Origin: Jiangella gansuensis DSM 44835
GTDB taxonomy: Bacteria; Actinomycetota; Actinomycetes; Jiangellales; Jiangellaceae
DNA length: 64,000 nucleotides
Assembly: GCF_000515395.1 (NCBI RefSeq)
Contig: NZ_KI911782.1
Location: forward strand, 4,742,070-4,806,069
Direction of reading: 5' to 3'
Positions 44,600 through 53,619 of the stretch are shown one piece after another (position 1 is the first letter of the stretch; the number at the start of each line of letters is the position of its first letter). The position numbers and the translations under genes are program-made. The notes below the pieces were generated by a model that was not told the origin of the DNA, ran no database searches, and saw nothing but the letters and a program-made list of their open reading frames with translations.

Positions 44600-46345
44600 A
44601 TGCAGACCCACAAGTACGACGTGGTGATCGTGGGCGCCGGTGGGGCCGGGATGCGCGCGGCCCTCGAGGCCGGCCAGCGCGTACGCACAGCCGTCCTGAC
44701 CAAGCTGTACCCGACCCGGTCGCACACCGGCGCGGCCCAGGGCGGCATGTGCGCCGCGCTGGCCAACGTCGAAGAGGACAACTGGGAGTGGCACACCTTC
44801 GACACCGTCAAGGGCGGTGACTTCCTGGTCGACCAGGACGCCGCCGAGGTGATGGCCAAGGAGGCCATCGACGCCGTCCTCGACCTGGAGAAGATGGGGC
44901 TGCCGTTCAACCGCACCCCGGACGGGCTCATCGACCAGCGCCGCTTCGGCGGGCACACCCGCAAGCACGGTGAGGCCGCCGTCCGCCGCTCCTGCTACGC
45001 CGCGGACCGCACCGGCCACATGATCCTGCAGACCCTCTACCAGCAGTGCGTCAAGCACGACGTCGAGTTCTTCAACGAGTTCTATGTCCTCGACCTGCTG
45101 TTCACCGAGGTCGACGGCGTCCGGCGCACCGCCGGCGTGGTCGCCTACGAGCTGGCGACCGGCGAGATCCACGTCTTCCAGGCCAAGTCCGTCGTGTTCG
45201 CAACCGGCGGCGCCGGCAAGGTCTACAAGACGACCTCCAACGCGCACACGCTGACCGGCGACGGCATGGCCATCGCCTACCGGCGCGGACTGCCGCTGGA
45301 GGACATGGAGTTCTTCCAGTTCCACCCGACGGGCCTGGCCGGCCTGGGCATCCTGCTGTCCGAGGCCGCCCGCGGCGAGGGCGCGATCCTGCGCAACAGC
45401 GAGGGCGAGCGGTTCATGGAGCGCTACGCCCCCACCCTCAAGGACCTGGCTCCCCGCGACGTGGTCGCCCGGGCCATGGCCAACGAGGTCCGCGAAGGCC
45501 GCGGCTCCGGCCCGAACAAGGACTACGTACTGCTCGACCTCACGCACCTGGAGCCGGCGCACATCGACGCCAAGCTCCCCGACATCACCGAGTTCGCCCG
45601 CACGTACCTCGGTGTCGAGCCCTACACCGAGCCGGTGCCCGTCTTCCCCACCGCCCACTACGCGATGGGCGGCATGCCGACGACGGTGGACGCGGAGGTG
45701 CTGGCGGACAACGACCACGTGGTGCCAGGGCTGTACGCCGCCGGAGAGGTCGCCTGTGTCAGCGTCCACGGCGCCAACCGGCTGGGCACCAACTCGCTGC
45801 TGGACATCAACGTGTTCGGCCGCCGGGCCGGGCTGGCCGCGGCCAAGTTCGCGGCCACCGCACCATGGGTGGAGCTGCCGTCGTCGCCGGCGGACGAGAC
45901 GGTGGCACTGCTGGACGGAATCCGCGACCGCGCCGACGGCGAACGCGTCGCCGTGCTGCGTCGCGAGCTGCAGGAGACCATGGACGCCAACGCCCAGGTC
46001 TTCCGGTCAGAGGCGACCCTGAAGCAGGCGCTGTCCGACATCCACGCACTCAAGGCCCGCTACCAGAACGTGTCCGTGCAGGACAAGGGCCGGCGCTTCA
46101 ACACCGACCTGCTCGAGGCCGTCGAGCTCGGATTCCTGCTCGACCTGGCCGAGGTCATCGTCGTCGGCGCCCTGGAGCGCAAGGAGTCGCGCGGCGGCCA
46201 CTTCCGCGAGGACTACCAGAACCGCGACGACGTCAACTACATGCGCCACACCATGGCGTACCGCCAGGACTCCGACGGCGCTGTTCGCCTGGACTTCAAG
46301 CCCGTCGTCATCACCCGTTACCAGCCGATGGAGCGCAAGTTCTGA
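44600..46345 (+). CDS. sdhA: Succinate dehydrogenase flavoprotein subunit
   Basis: The 581-residue catalytic subunit oxidises succinate to fumarate with covalent FAD. It has the N-terminal FAD-binding VVIVGAGGAGMRAALEAG, the FAD-linking histidine in RSHTGAAQGG near residue 43, the substrate-site region EFFQFHPTGLAGLGIL, and the conserved PTAHYAMGGMPT. The C-terminal ERKESRGGHFREDY is also typical. GAGAGG precedes the ATG. Its stop overlaps the sdhB ATG. Confidence 0.97.
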   Translation: MQTHKYDVVIVGAGGAGMRAALEAGQRVRTAVLTKLYPTRSHTGAAQGGMCAALANVEEDNWEWHTFDTVKGGDFLVDQDAAEVMAKEAIDAVLDLEKMGLPFNRTPDGLIDQRRFGGHTRKHGEAAVRRSCYAADRTGHMILQTLYQQCVKHDVEFFNEFYVLDLLFTEVDGVRRTAGVVAYELATGEIHVFQAKSVVFATGGAGKVYKTTSNAHTLTGDGMAIAYRRGLPLEDMEFFQFHPTGLAGLGILLSEAARGEGAILRNSEGERFMERYAPTLKDLAPRDVVARAMANEVREGRGSGPNKDYVLLDLTHLEPAHIDAKLPDITEFARTYLGVEPYTEPVPVFPTAHYAMGGMPTTVDAEVLADNDHVVPGLYAAGEVACVSVHGANRLGTNSLLDINVFGRRAGLAAAKFAATAPWVELPSSPADETVALLDGIRDRADGERVAVLRRELQETMDANAQVFRSEATLKQALSDIHALKARYQNVSVQDKGRRFNTDLLEAVELGFLLDLAEVIVVGALERKESRGGHFREDYQNRDDVNYMRHTMAYRQDSDGAVRLDFKPVVITRYQPMERKF

Positions 46346-47097
46346 TGACTGCTGCTGTCGCCGACGCCCCGGCCGCCGGAGCGGTGCCGTCCTTCGAGGT
46401 CACCATGCGGCTGCGCCGCTTCAACCCCGAGGCCGACACCGAGCCGCGCTGGGAGGACCACACGGTCACCATGCACGGCACCGACCGCGTGCTGGACGCC
46501 CTGCACAAGATCAAGTGGGAGATCGACGGCTCGCTCACGTTCCGCCGCTCCTGCGCGCACGGCATCTGCGGCTCCGACGCCATGCGCATCAACGGGCGGA
46601 ACCGGCTGGCCTGCAAGACCCTGCTCAAGGACCTGCCGCTGAAGAAGCCCATCACCGTCGAGCCGATCAAGGGCATGACGGTGCTGAAGGACCTCGTGGT
46701 CGACATGGACCCGTTCTTCGAGGCCTACAAGTCGATCATGCCGTTCCTGATCACGTCCGGCAACGAGCCCACGCGCGAGCGTCGCCAGTCGCCGGAGGAC
46801 CGCGCCCGCTACGACGACACCACCAAGTGCATCATGTGCGCGGCCTGCACCTCGTCCTGCCCGATCTACTGGACAGACGGCCAGTACTTCGGACCCCAGG
46901 CCATCGTCGGGGCGCACCGGTTCATCTTCGACTCCCGCGACGAAGGCGCCGAGCAGCGGCTGGAGATCCTCAACGACCGCGACGGCGTCTGGCGCTGCCG
47001 CACCACCTTCAACTGCACGGACGCCTGCCCGCGAGGCATCGAGGTGACCAAGGCGATCCAGGAAGTGAAGCGGGCGCTGTTGTTCCGCCGCGTCTGA
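46345..47097 (+). CDS. sdhB: Succinate dehydrogenase iron-sulfur subunit
   Basis: A 250-residue subunit with three Fe-S sites: the 2Fe-2S ferredoxin motif CAHGICGSDAM...LAC, where aspartate replaces the third cysteine as in E. coli SdhB; a CIMCAACTSSCP cluster; and the C-terminal CRTTFNCTDACPRG. It passes electrons from FAD to SdhC/D. The ATG at 46345 overlaps the sdhA stop (TGATG). The operon ends here, before the repeat array. Confidence 0.97.
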   Translation: MTAAVADAPAAGAVPSFEVTMRLRRFNPEADTEPRWEDHTVTMHGTDRVLDALHKIKWEIDGSLTFRRSCAHGICGSDAMRINGRNRLACKTLLKDLPLKKPITVEPIKGMTVLKDLVVDMDPFFEAYKSIMPFLITSGNEPTRERRQSPEDRARYDDTTKCIMCAACTSSCPIYWTDGQYFGPQAIVGAHRFIFDSRDEGAEQRLEILNDRDGVWRCRTTFNCTDACPRGIEVTKAIQEVKRALLFRRV

Positions 47098-47147
47098 CCC
47101 GCACCCGAGACTGCTTCGTTCGCCTCGCGCTACTCCCGCTGCTGGGT

Positions 47148-47309
47148 CACCTGATCTCCGTTGTGTCGTCTGATCCTCCGCGCCGGGGCGATCAGGTGTC
47201 ATGCCGACGGGCTGTGCGATCGCTTCGTCGCCTGATCGCCTCCATCATGTGGACGCCAATAGATCAGCTGACAGTGCCAGGCGAGTTTCGCCCGTTACGT
47301 CGTCTGATC
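47148..47309. repeat. Array of 18-bp GATCAG repeats, left side
   Basis: Imperfect copies of GATCAGGTGACGCAACGG occur mainly in reverse-complement orientation: 47158-47175, 47221-47237 and 47292-47309, with shorter cores at 47148, 47190 (forward) and 47262. They lie between sdhB and the DUF559 pseudogene. The right-hand side has the same unit mainly in the other direction. Confidence 0.75.
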
Positions 47310-47326
47310 ATCAGTACCGGTAACGG

Positions 47327-48077
47327 CTAGGGCGCACGCCAGCCCCGGACGGTAAGAGCCCGAACCAGCGTCGAACCCACCATGGTGGCCCTGCTCCGGA
47401 CCGCGAATGAGGTAAACCGCAACATGGTTCGGCGATCGAGGACGATCTCGTTGGCCCGATCGAGATCAGCGTCCCACGCGGTCACGTCCATGTGTGGCCG
47501 CCCGTCGACCTCGACTGCGAGGTCGTACTCCTCCCAATAGGCGTCGAGGAAGTAGCGACCGTCGTTGTGCCGGAGTACGCGCTGCCGTGCAGGCTCGGGC
47601 AACTGGAAGGCCCGGACGATCTGGGCGAACTCTCGCTCGGGCAGGGACGCGATGCCTCCGGCGGCGTCCTCGATGGTTTCCTCGATCAAGGCGTGGCGCA
47701 GGCATGGCCCGCGACTTGGCAATGCACCTCGCAACTGCGCCGGTGACACGAGACGCTGCTGAACGACGGCGAGAATGATGGCCCGCGCCTCGCCGTCGCA
47801 GACCGTCGAACTCGGCAGCTGTGAGACCGGCCAACGCCGATCTCGGTGGCGCGGCCTTCAACGCGACCAATTGCCGCTGGACGCGACCGAGCGGCCCGTT
47901 GTGCGACACGAAGACGTCGCGGCCCACTCGCTGCCACCGCCGCGTACGCACCTCGCGCTGCACGAATCGCGCGAACTCGGGTGGTACGTCCCGTCGATGA
48001 AGCACTCCGCCGTGGTCAGCGACCAGGCGAGCGAACTGCTCGTCGTCGAATCGTGCGGGGACATGTGCGGCTGTCAC
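47327..48077 (-). pseudogene. Frameshifted AbiEi-like/DUF559 endonuclease-type gene
   Basis: The first 95 or so codons from GTG 48077 read in one frame (FDDEQFARLVADHGGVLHRRDV, an AbiEi-like HTH start, to LAGLTAAEFDGLR). The rest reads in another frame (GEARAIILAVVQQRLVSPAQ, to a DUF559 domain with DLAVEVDGRPHM, DRANEIVLDRRTMLRFTSFA). The shift lies near 47790-47800. DUF559 proteins have a Vsr/PD-(D/E)xK-like nuclease fold. The protein is therefore split unless the sequence has an error. It lies exactly between two arrays of the same repeat. Confidence 0.75.
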
Positions 48078-48213
48078 GGCAGCCAGGTTTGTCGTTGTGC
48101 TCCCTGCGTCCCAGGGGCAATCGCGGATTTGTGGACGACCTCCGAGGACCAGGTCGCCCTGTGGATATCGGCCTTCTCCCGCAGCCTGATCCGGCGACGT
48201 CACAGCGGCAAAC

Positions 48214-48395
48214 GATCAGGAGACCTAACGCCGCGTCCTCCAGCGTTCTCACGCCTCGATGTCGCCTGATCATCGCGCGTCCACATGCTGGAGTCGATCA
48301 GGTGCCTCAACGGCCCAGGCGCCGCTGGCCCCATGCACCTGATCGTGCGCGTCGGGTTGATCAGGTGACGCAACGGCGATCAGGTGACCAAGCCG
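48214..48395. repeat. Array of 18-bp GATCAG repeats, right side
   Basis: Copies related to GATCAGGTGACGCAACGG occur in forward orientation at 48214, 48296, 48359 and 48378, and in reverse at 48254-48271 and 48336. Two neighbouring copies are 19 bases apart. Together with the left array they flank the pseudogene in mainly inverted orientation. Confidence 0.75.
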
Positions 48396-48417
48396 GGGTG
48401 GCTACTAGGCGGTGTCT

Positions 48418-48440
48418 GGTAGCATGCGACGCATGGTACC
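48418..48440. promoter_or_regulatory. Candidate operator of the second PadR gene
   Basis: GGTAGCATGC and GCATGGTACC are inverted around three bases, with nine of ten positions complementary. The site is 17 bases upstream of the PadR ATG, so it covers the expected promoter. Its place matches autoregulation, which is usual for PadR. Confidence 0.45.
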
Positions 48441-48456
48441 TGGCGATGGCCAGATC

Positions 48457-48774
48457 ATGAGCAATCTCCGGCGCGGAGCGTTGGAGTACTGCATCCTCGC
48501 GCTCATCCGTGACGAAGAGCGGTACGGCCTCGACATCGCCCGCGAGCTGGCCGATGGCGTGCTGATGGCCGGCGAAGGCACCCTGTACCCGCTGCTGGCG
48601 CGGCTGCGCAAGGGCGGGCTGGTGGCGTCGTCGTGGCAGGAATCCGAATCCGGGCCGCCGCGCCGCTACTACCGGCTGACGCCTGACGGGCGCGCCGCGC
48701 TGGACGCGTTCGAGAAGACCTGGCCGCCGTTCCGCGACGCCGTCGACCGCGTCGTCGCGCCGGGGCGAGGGTGA
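48457..48774 (+). CDS. PadR-family transcriptional regulator (second copy)
   Basis: A 105-residue winged-helix repressor with LRRGALEYCILALI, YGLDIARELADG, the recognition part GEGTLYPLLARLRKGGLV and the wing PPRRYYRLTPDGRAALD. The ATG at 48457 was chosen because the palindrome upstream lies in the promoter position; an ATG at 48433 is inside it. Its stop overlaps the GTG of the next gene, repeating the PadR-HAAS arrangement at 6-8 kb. Confidence 0.9.
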   Translation: MSNLRRGALEYCILALIRDEERYGLDIARELADGVLMAGEGTLYPLLARLRKGGLVASSWQESESGPPRRYYRLTPDGRAALDAFEKTWPPFRDAVDRVVAPGRG

Positions 48775-49502
48775 CCGCCATGGAGGAGCCCATGCTGACC
48801 GCCGCGCAGCACCAGCGCATCGACCGCTATCTGGCCGAGCTGTCCGGCGCACTCGGCGACCTGCCCGCGACCGAGCGCGAGGACGTCGTCGGTGGTGTCC
48901 GGGAGCACATCCAGGCGGCGCTGGCCGACCGCTCCACCGTCACCGACGCCGATGTGGACCAGGTGCTGCGGGCGCTGGGCGACCCGCTCACCATCGCCGC
49001 CACTGCCACCGGCGGCCGGGACGCTCCGATGCCGGAATCGGAGCGAGACGTCCCTGTCTTGCAGCGTGACTGGATTCCTGGCGCCGTGGTGGCGACATTG
49101 CTCCTCGGCCCGCTGATCCTGCCGTTCTTCGTCTCATTCGGCGGGATCCTCCTGCTGCCTCTGCTCCTGGTGGTCAGCTGGGCCGTGCTCTGGATTTCAC
49201 CGCTGTGGACGGCATTGGAGAAGCTGGCCGGCTCGTTCCTGCTGCCGGCACTCGGCACGTCCCTCCTGTTCGGGCTCATCGGAGTCGGCTCCACCGAGAC
49301 GTGCATGAGTTCCAGCTCCACGAACGGTGACACGAGCGAAGTGTGTACCACCGACGGCGGGGTGCTCGCTCCGGCCGCGGCCTGGGCCGTCCTCGTCGCA
49401 GCAGCCGTCGCGAGCATCGCCACCGCCGTCGTGCTCTACCGGAACGGCCGGCGGCGAGCCCAGATGAGGGGCGAGCGTCAGAGCTTCTCGACCGGGGCGT
49501 AG
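48771..49502 (+). CDS. HAAS-domain membrane protein (second copy)
   Basis: A 243-residue protein with an N-terminal HAAS domain (IDRYLAELSGALGDLPATER, REHIQAAL) and about four hydrophobic segments (GAVVATLLLGPLILPFFVSF, GILLLPLLLVVSWAVLWI, LLPALGTSLLFGLIGVG, AAAWAVLVAAAVASIATAVV). The GTG start overlaps the PadR stop (GTGA). The C-terminus overlaps the end of the convergent pcrA by 25 bases. It is probably controlled by its PadR partner; the function is unknown. Confidence 0.82.
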   Translation: MTAMEEPMLTAAQHQRIDRYLAELSGALGDLPATEREDVVGGVREHIQAALADRSTVTDADVDQVLRALGDPLTIAATATGGRDAPMPESERDVPVLQRDWIPGAVVATLLLGPLILPFFVSFGGILLLPLLLVVSWAVLWISPLWTALEKLAGSFLLPALGTSLLFGLIGVGSTETCMSSSSTNGDTSEVCTTDGGVLAPAAAWAVLVAAAVASIATAVVLYRNGRRRAQMRGERQSFSTGA

Positions 49503-51790
49503 CGAAGCAGCAGGGTCTTCATGCCGGTCTCACCGAAGTCGACCGTGGCCTGGGTGTGCTCGCCGGAGCCGGACGTGGCGACGACGGTGCCTAGGCCGAA
49601 CGCGTCGTGGGTCACCCGGTCGCCCGCAGACAGCATCAGAATGGGCCGCTTGCCGACACCAGCCGAGCGGCCGCTGACCGGCTGCCGGCGCGGAGGCGGC
49701 GGCGTGGTCCACTTGACCTGGTCGGCTTCGGTGCGCCGCCAGTCCATGAGCTCGTCGGGGATCTCACTGAGGAACCGGGACGCCGGGTTGTGCGCCGGCG
49801 AGCCCCACGCACTGCGCAGCAGGGCACGAGACAGGTAGAGCCGCTCGCGTGCCCGGGTGATGCCGACGTAGGCGAGCCGGCGCTCTTCCTCCAGCTCCTG
49901 GGCGTTGCCGCCGAGCGAGCGCTGGTGCGGGAAGACGCCGTCCTCCATGCCGGTCAGGAACACCACGGGGAACTCCAGGCCCTTCGCGGTGTGCAGGGTC
50001 ATCAGCGTGACGACGCCCTCGTGGTCGTCGCCCTCGGGGATCTCGTCGGCGTCGGCGACCAGGCTGACCTGCTCGAGGAACCCGGTGAGCGAACCGTCGG
50101 AGTCCTCACCGGCCTCGTACTCACCGGCGACTGCGACCAGCTCGCGCAGGTTGTCGAGGCGGGTCTCGTCCTGGGGGTCGTCGGACTCCGACAGCTCCAC
50201 CGCATACCCGGTGCGGTCGAGCGTCGCTTCCAGGACGGCGGCCGGTCCGACGCCGTCGTCGGCCAGGGCTCGCAGTTCGTCGGTGAGCTCGACGAACGCC
50301 TCGATGGCCTTAACCGACCGGCTGGCGATGCCGGGAGCGTCGGCGGCCCGGCGCAGGGCCTGCCCGAACGTGATGCCGTCGCGCTGGGCCAACGCCTCGA
50401 CCATGGCTTCGGCGCGATCGCCGATGCCGCGTTTGGGGACGTTGAGGATGCGCCGCAGCGACACGGTGTCCTCGGGGTTGGCCAGGAACCGCAGGTAAGC
50501 CAGCGCATCGCGGATCTCGCGCCGCTCGTAGAACCGGGTGCCGCCGACCACCCGGTAGGGCAGGCCGACCCGGACGAAGATCTCCTCCAGCACCCGTGAC
50601 TGGGCGTTGGTGCGGTAGAACACCGCGATGTCGCCGGCCTTGGCCAGGTCCTCGTCGGAGAGCCGGTCGATCTCGTCGGCGACGAACTGCGCCTCGGCGT
50701 GCTCGTCGTCGGCCACGTAGCCGACGATCTTCGCGCCGTCGCCGCTGTCGCTCCACAGTCGCTTGGCCTTGCGGCCGGCGTTGCGGGCGATGACGGCGTT
50801 GGCCGCGGACAGGATGGTCTGTGTGGAGCGGTAGTTCTGCTCCAGCAGGATGACCCGGGTATCGGGGAAGTCGGACTCGAACTGCAGGATGTTGCGGATC
50901 GTGGCGCCGCGGAAGGCGTAGATGGACTGGTCGGCGTCGCCGACGACGCACAGCTCGGCCGGTGGGACGGCCGGCGCGTCGGCATCGGCTTGCACGCCCG
51001 TACCGACCAGCTCGCGCACCAGCACGTACTGCGCGTGGTTGGTGTCCTGGTACTCGTCGACCAGGACGTGCCGGAACCGGCGGCGGTAGTTCTCCGCGAC
51101 CTCGGGGAAGGCCTGCAGCAGGTGCACCGTCGTCATGATGAGGTCGTCGAAGTCGAACGCGTTGGCCTGGGTGAGCCGGCGCTGGTACAGCTCGTACGCC
51201 TCGGCGATCATGCGCTGGTGGTGGTTGTCGGCCTTGGCCAGGGCCGTCTCGTAGTCGATGAGCTCGTTCTTGAAGTTGCTGACCTCGTAGCTGAACTGCC
51301 GCGGCTGGTAGCGGCGCGGGTCGAGGTCGAGCTCGCGGCACACGAGTGTCATGAGCCGTTGGGAGTCGGCTTGGTCGTAGATGGAGAACGACGACGTGTA
51401 GCCGAAGTGCTTGGCCTCACGGCGCAGGATGCGCACGCAGGCGGAGTGGAACGTGGACACCCACATGATGGAAGCGCGCTTGCCGACGAGGTCGGCCACC
51501 CGCTCCTTCATCTCACCGGCGGCCTTGTTGGTGAACGTGATGGCCAGGATGGACCCGGGGTGCGCGTTACGCTCCCCCAGCAAGTAGGCGATGCGGCGAG
51601 TGAGGACCCTCGTCTTGCCCGAACCCGCCCCGGCGACGATGAGCAGCGGCGACCCCGCGTGCGTGACGGCCTCGCGCTGCGGACCGTTGAGACCGTCCAC
51701 CAGCGCCTCAGGGTCCCGGGACCGTCGCTTCGCCGGCTTCTGCGGCACGTCAGCCGTGGTCAGGGTGAGGTCGTCGAAAAGGGCGCTCAT
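49478..51790 (-). CDS. pcrA: UvrD/Rep-family DNA helicase
   Basis: A 770-residue superfamily 1 helicase that unwinds DNA 3'-5' in repair and replication. Walker A is GAGSGKTRVL near residue 55. Motif Ia is AITFTNKAAGEM, motif II VLVDEYQDTN, motif III GDADQSIYAFRGA, motif IV LEQNYRST, motif V VTLMTLHTAKGLEFPVVFLTG and motif VI AYVGITRARERL. The C-terminus has a DRVTHDAFGLGTVVA domain typical of PcrA. ATG at 51790. Confidence 0.96.
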   Translation of the reverse strand: MSALFDDLTLTTADVPQKPAKRRSRDPEALVDGLNGPQREAVTHAGSPLLIVAGAGSGKTRVLTRRIAYLLGERNAHPGSILAITFTNKAAGEMKERVADLVGKRASIMWVSTFHSACVRILRREAKHFGYTSSFSIYDQADSQRLMTLVCRELDLDPRRYQPRQFSYEVSNFKNELIDYETALAKADNHHQRMIAEAYELYQRRLTQANAFDFDDLIMTTVHLLQAFPEVAENYRRRFRHVLVDEYQDTNHAQYVLVRELVGTGVQADADAPAVPPAELCVVGDADQSIYAFRGATIRNILQFESDFPDTRVILLEQNYRSTQTILSAANAVIARNAGRKAKRLWSDSGDGAKIVGYVADDEHAEAQFVADEIDRLSDEDLAKAGDIAVFYRTNAQSRVLEEIFVRVGLPYRVVGGTRFYERREIRDALAYLRFLANPEDTVSLRRILNVPKRGIGDRAEAMVEALAQRDGITFGQALRRAADAPGIASRSVKAIEAFVELTDELRALADDGVGPAAVLEATLDRTGYAVELSESDDPQDETRLDNLRELVAVAGEYEAGEDSDGSLTGFLEQVSLVADADEIPEGDDHEGVVTLMTLHTAKGLEFPVVFLTGMEDGVFPHQRSLGGNAQELEEERRLAYVGITRARERLYLSRALLRSAWGSPAHNPASRFLSEIPDELMDWRRTEADQVKWTTPPPPRRQPVSGRSAGVGKRPILMLSAGDRVTHDAFGLGTVVATSGSGEHTQATVDFGETGMKTLLLRYAPVEKL

Positions 51791-51986
51791 GGCCGGCCTG
51801 TCACACTCGCCTTCCTGGTAGTTCAGCGCTTGGCCCACCCAGCCTATGCCCGACCGCCGACAGAGTCGGTCCGAACACGCTTACGAACGCCAGGTCGCGG
51901 ACGATGCCTTCGCCCGGACCGATTGGAGGGCGGCCGTGGGGGCATGACGCGGGCCGGCGAGGGAATGACCCTGGGCGGGAGTGGTG

Positions 51987-52688
51987 ATGCTGGTCGCCGG
52001 GTTCTCGCCGTACGGCACCTCCCACCAGGTGGTGTCGGCGGTCCTCGTCGCGCTCGCGGCTTGGCTGGTGGTCCGCGGCCGAACCCGGCGCGACACGCCC
52101 GCGGCGGACCGGCTCAGCAAGGCATTCGCCGTCGTCTTCCTCGCGGTGACGCTGCCGTTGCAGGTGTACTTCAACCTGCCGGCCCGCTTCGACGTCGGGC
52201 TCTCCCTGCCGATCCAGCTGTGCGACCTCGCCTGGCTGGCCGCGATCCACGCGCTGTTCACGCACCGGCGCTGGTCGGTCGCCCTGACCTACTACTGGGG
52301 TCTCACTCTGAGTGTCCAGCCCATCCTCACCCCTGACCTCGCCGCGGACTTCCCCGAGCCCGGCTTCGTCCTGTACTGGGCGATGCACGGCCTCACGGTG
52401 CTGGCCGCAGTGTTCCTGACGTGGGGGCTCGGGCTGACCCCGGACTGGCACTCGTACCGCCTGGCCGTCGCGGCGACCGCGGCGTGGGCGGCGACGGTGT
52501 TCGCGTTCAACCTGGCGGCCGACACCAACTACGGCTTCCTCAACGACAAGCCGGATTCGGCGTCGATCCTCGACCTGTTCGGCCCATGGCCGTGGTACCT
52601 CGTGGTCGAGGCGGTGCTCCTCGCCGGGGTGTGGGCGCTCATCACCTGGCCGTGGACGGCGAGGACACGGCGACCGGCCGCCGCGTGA
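51987..52688 (+). CDS. TIGR02206-family membrane protein (YwaF-like)
   Basis: A 233-residue integral membrane protein with six or seven hydrophobic segments. Family motifs are LSLPIQLCDLAWLAAIHALF, YYWGLTLSVQPILTPDL, FVLYWAMHGLTVLAAVFLTW and NYGFLNDKPDSASILDLFGPWPWY. The role is unknown. The ATG at 51987 follows GGGAG; two GTG codons just before are possible alternative starts. The gene is convergent with the following lipoprotein gene. Confidence 0.88.
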   Translation: MLVAGFSPYGTSHQVVSAVLVALAAWLVVRGRTRRDTPAADRLSKAFAVVFLAVTLPLQVYFNLPARFDVGLSLPIQLCDLAWLAAIHALFTHRRWSVALTYYWGLTLSVQPILTPDLAADFPEPGFVLYWAMHGLTVLAAVFLTWGLGLTPDWHSYRLAVAATAAWAATVFAFNLAADTNYGFLNDKPDSASILDLFGPWPWYLVVEAVLLAGVWALITWPWTARTRRPAAA

Positions 52689-52693
52689 AACCG

Positions 52694-53593
52694 TCAGCGC
52701 AGCTCCGCGCGTGCCTGGGCGACCTGCTCGTCGAGCCGGGCCCGGTAGGCGTCGAAGCGGTCCTGGTGCTGCGCGATCAGCTCGGCCTGGTACTCCGCCT
52801 CGACCTCGGACCACACCGGGATCAGCCCGGTGGACTCCTTGCAAGCGACGTCGGCCGTGGCGGTGGCGATCTCCTCGGCGCTCGCGGTGTCGGTGCGCCA
52901 CCAAGTGGGGTCGTCGTTGGCGTCCATCGGCGCGTCGTACCGGTACCCGGCCTCGGCCATGCACGCCGACCACGCCCGGAACGCCTCGACAACGCGGGGG
53001 TCGGCCATGGCGCCGTGCCACGCGTCGGCCTGGACCTCCGACACCAGTTCCTCACCGGCACGTAAGGCGGCCTCGTCACCGGCTGTGGTGGCGGCCTCGG
53101 CCTGGTGCAGGCAACCGTCGGGAGCGCCGTCACCGGAGCCCACCAGCGCCGCGAGCTCGGGCTCGGTGTGCGACGCATAGAACTCCTCGCGCACGTCCGT
53201 GGTGTCCGGCGGGTGGTAACCGTGGCGCGCGGCGACGTCGGGGTCGGTGACGGAGTAACGGCGCTCATGCCGAGCGGAGGCGTCGTCGGCAACGGCCCGA
53301 GTGAACGGGAGCGGGTGGGCGTCGGCGGCATCGAACCCGCGCGCCTCGAAACACGCGATCACCGCGGCCTCGGCGGCCTGCCCCAGCACCTGGTCCTCCG
53401 CGGCCGAGAAGGCGTAGGCATCCAGCGGCAGCACGAGTGTGCCGGCCGGCGGGCTCGCCACCGAGTTCGCCGCTCGAGCGGCCGGGGCGGGGTCGGCGGG
53501 GACGGCGACGTCGTCGTCACCCTGGGAGCCTGCGCACGCGCCCATGGCAAGCAGCAACGGCGCGGCGAGCAGAATCGCGGAACGCGGGGTCAT
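52694..53593 (-). CDS. Unknown lipoprotein
   Basis: A 299-residue lipoprotein with signal LLAAPLLLAMGACAGSQ (lipobox cysteine near residue 20) and an Ala/Pro linker. The domain that follows has several cysteines (AAVIACFEARGFD, DGCLHQAEAATTAGDE, AWSACMAEAGYRYDAP, ADVACKESTGL), suggesting disulphides outside the membrane. ACMxxxGY-type patterns occur in many actinobacterial lipoproteins of unknown role. No operon partner is sure. Confidence 0.75.
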   Translation of the reverse strand: MTPRSAILLAAPLLLAMGACAGSQGDDDVAVPADPAPAARAANSVASPPAGTLVLPLDAYAFSAAEDQVLGQAAEAAVIACFEARGFDAADAHPLPFTRAVADDASARHERRYSVTDPDVAARHGYHPPDTTDVREEFYASHTEPELAALVGSGDGAPDGCLHQAEAATTAGDEAALRAGEELVSEVQADAWHGAMADPRVVEAFRAWSACMAEAGYRYDAPMDANDDPTWWRTDTASAEEIATATADVACKESTGLIPVWSEVEAEYQAELIAQHQDRFDAYRARLDEQVAQARAELR

Positions 53594-53619
53594 GCGGTGG
53601 CCTCTCGCCGGCGCCACCG

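Noticed and set aside
47148-48395. GATCAG repeats as a CRISPR array
   Set aside because: Repeats vary in sequence, spacing and orientation, are only 18 bases, and have no cas genes nearby.
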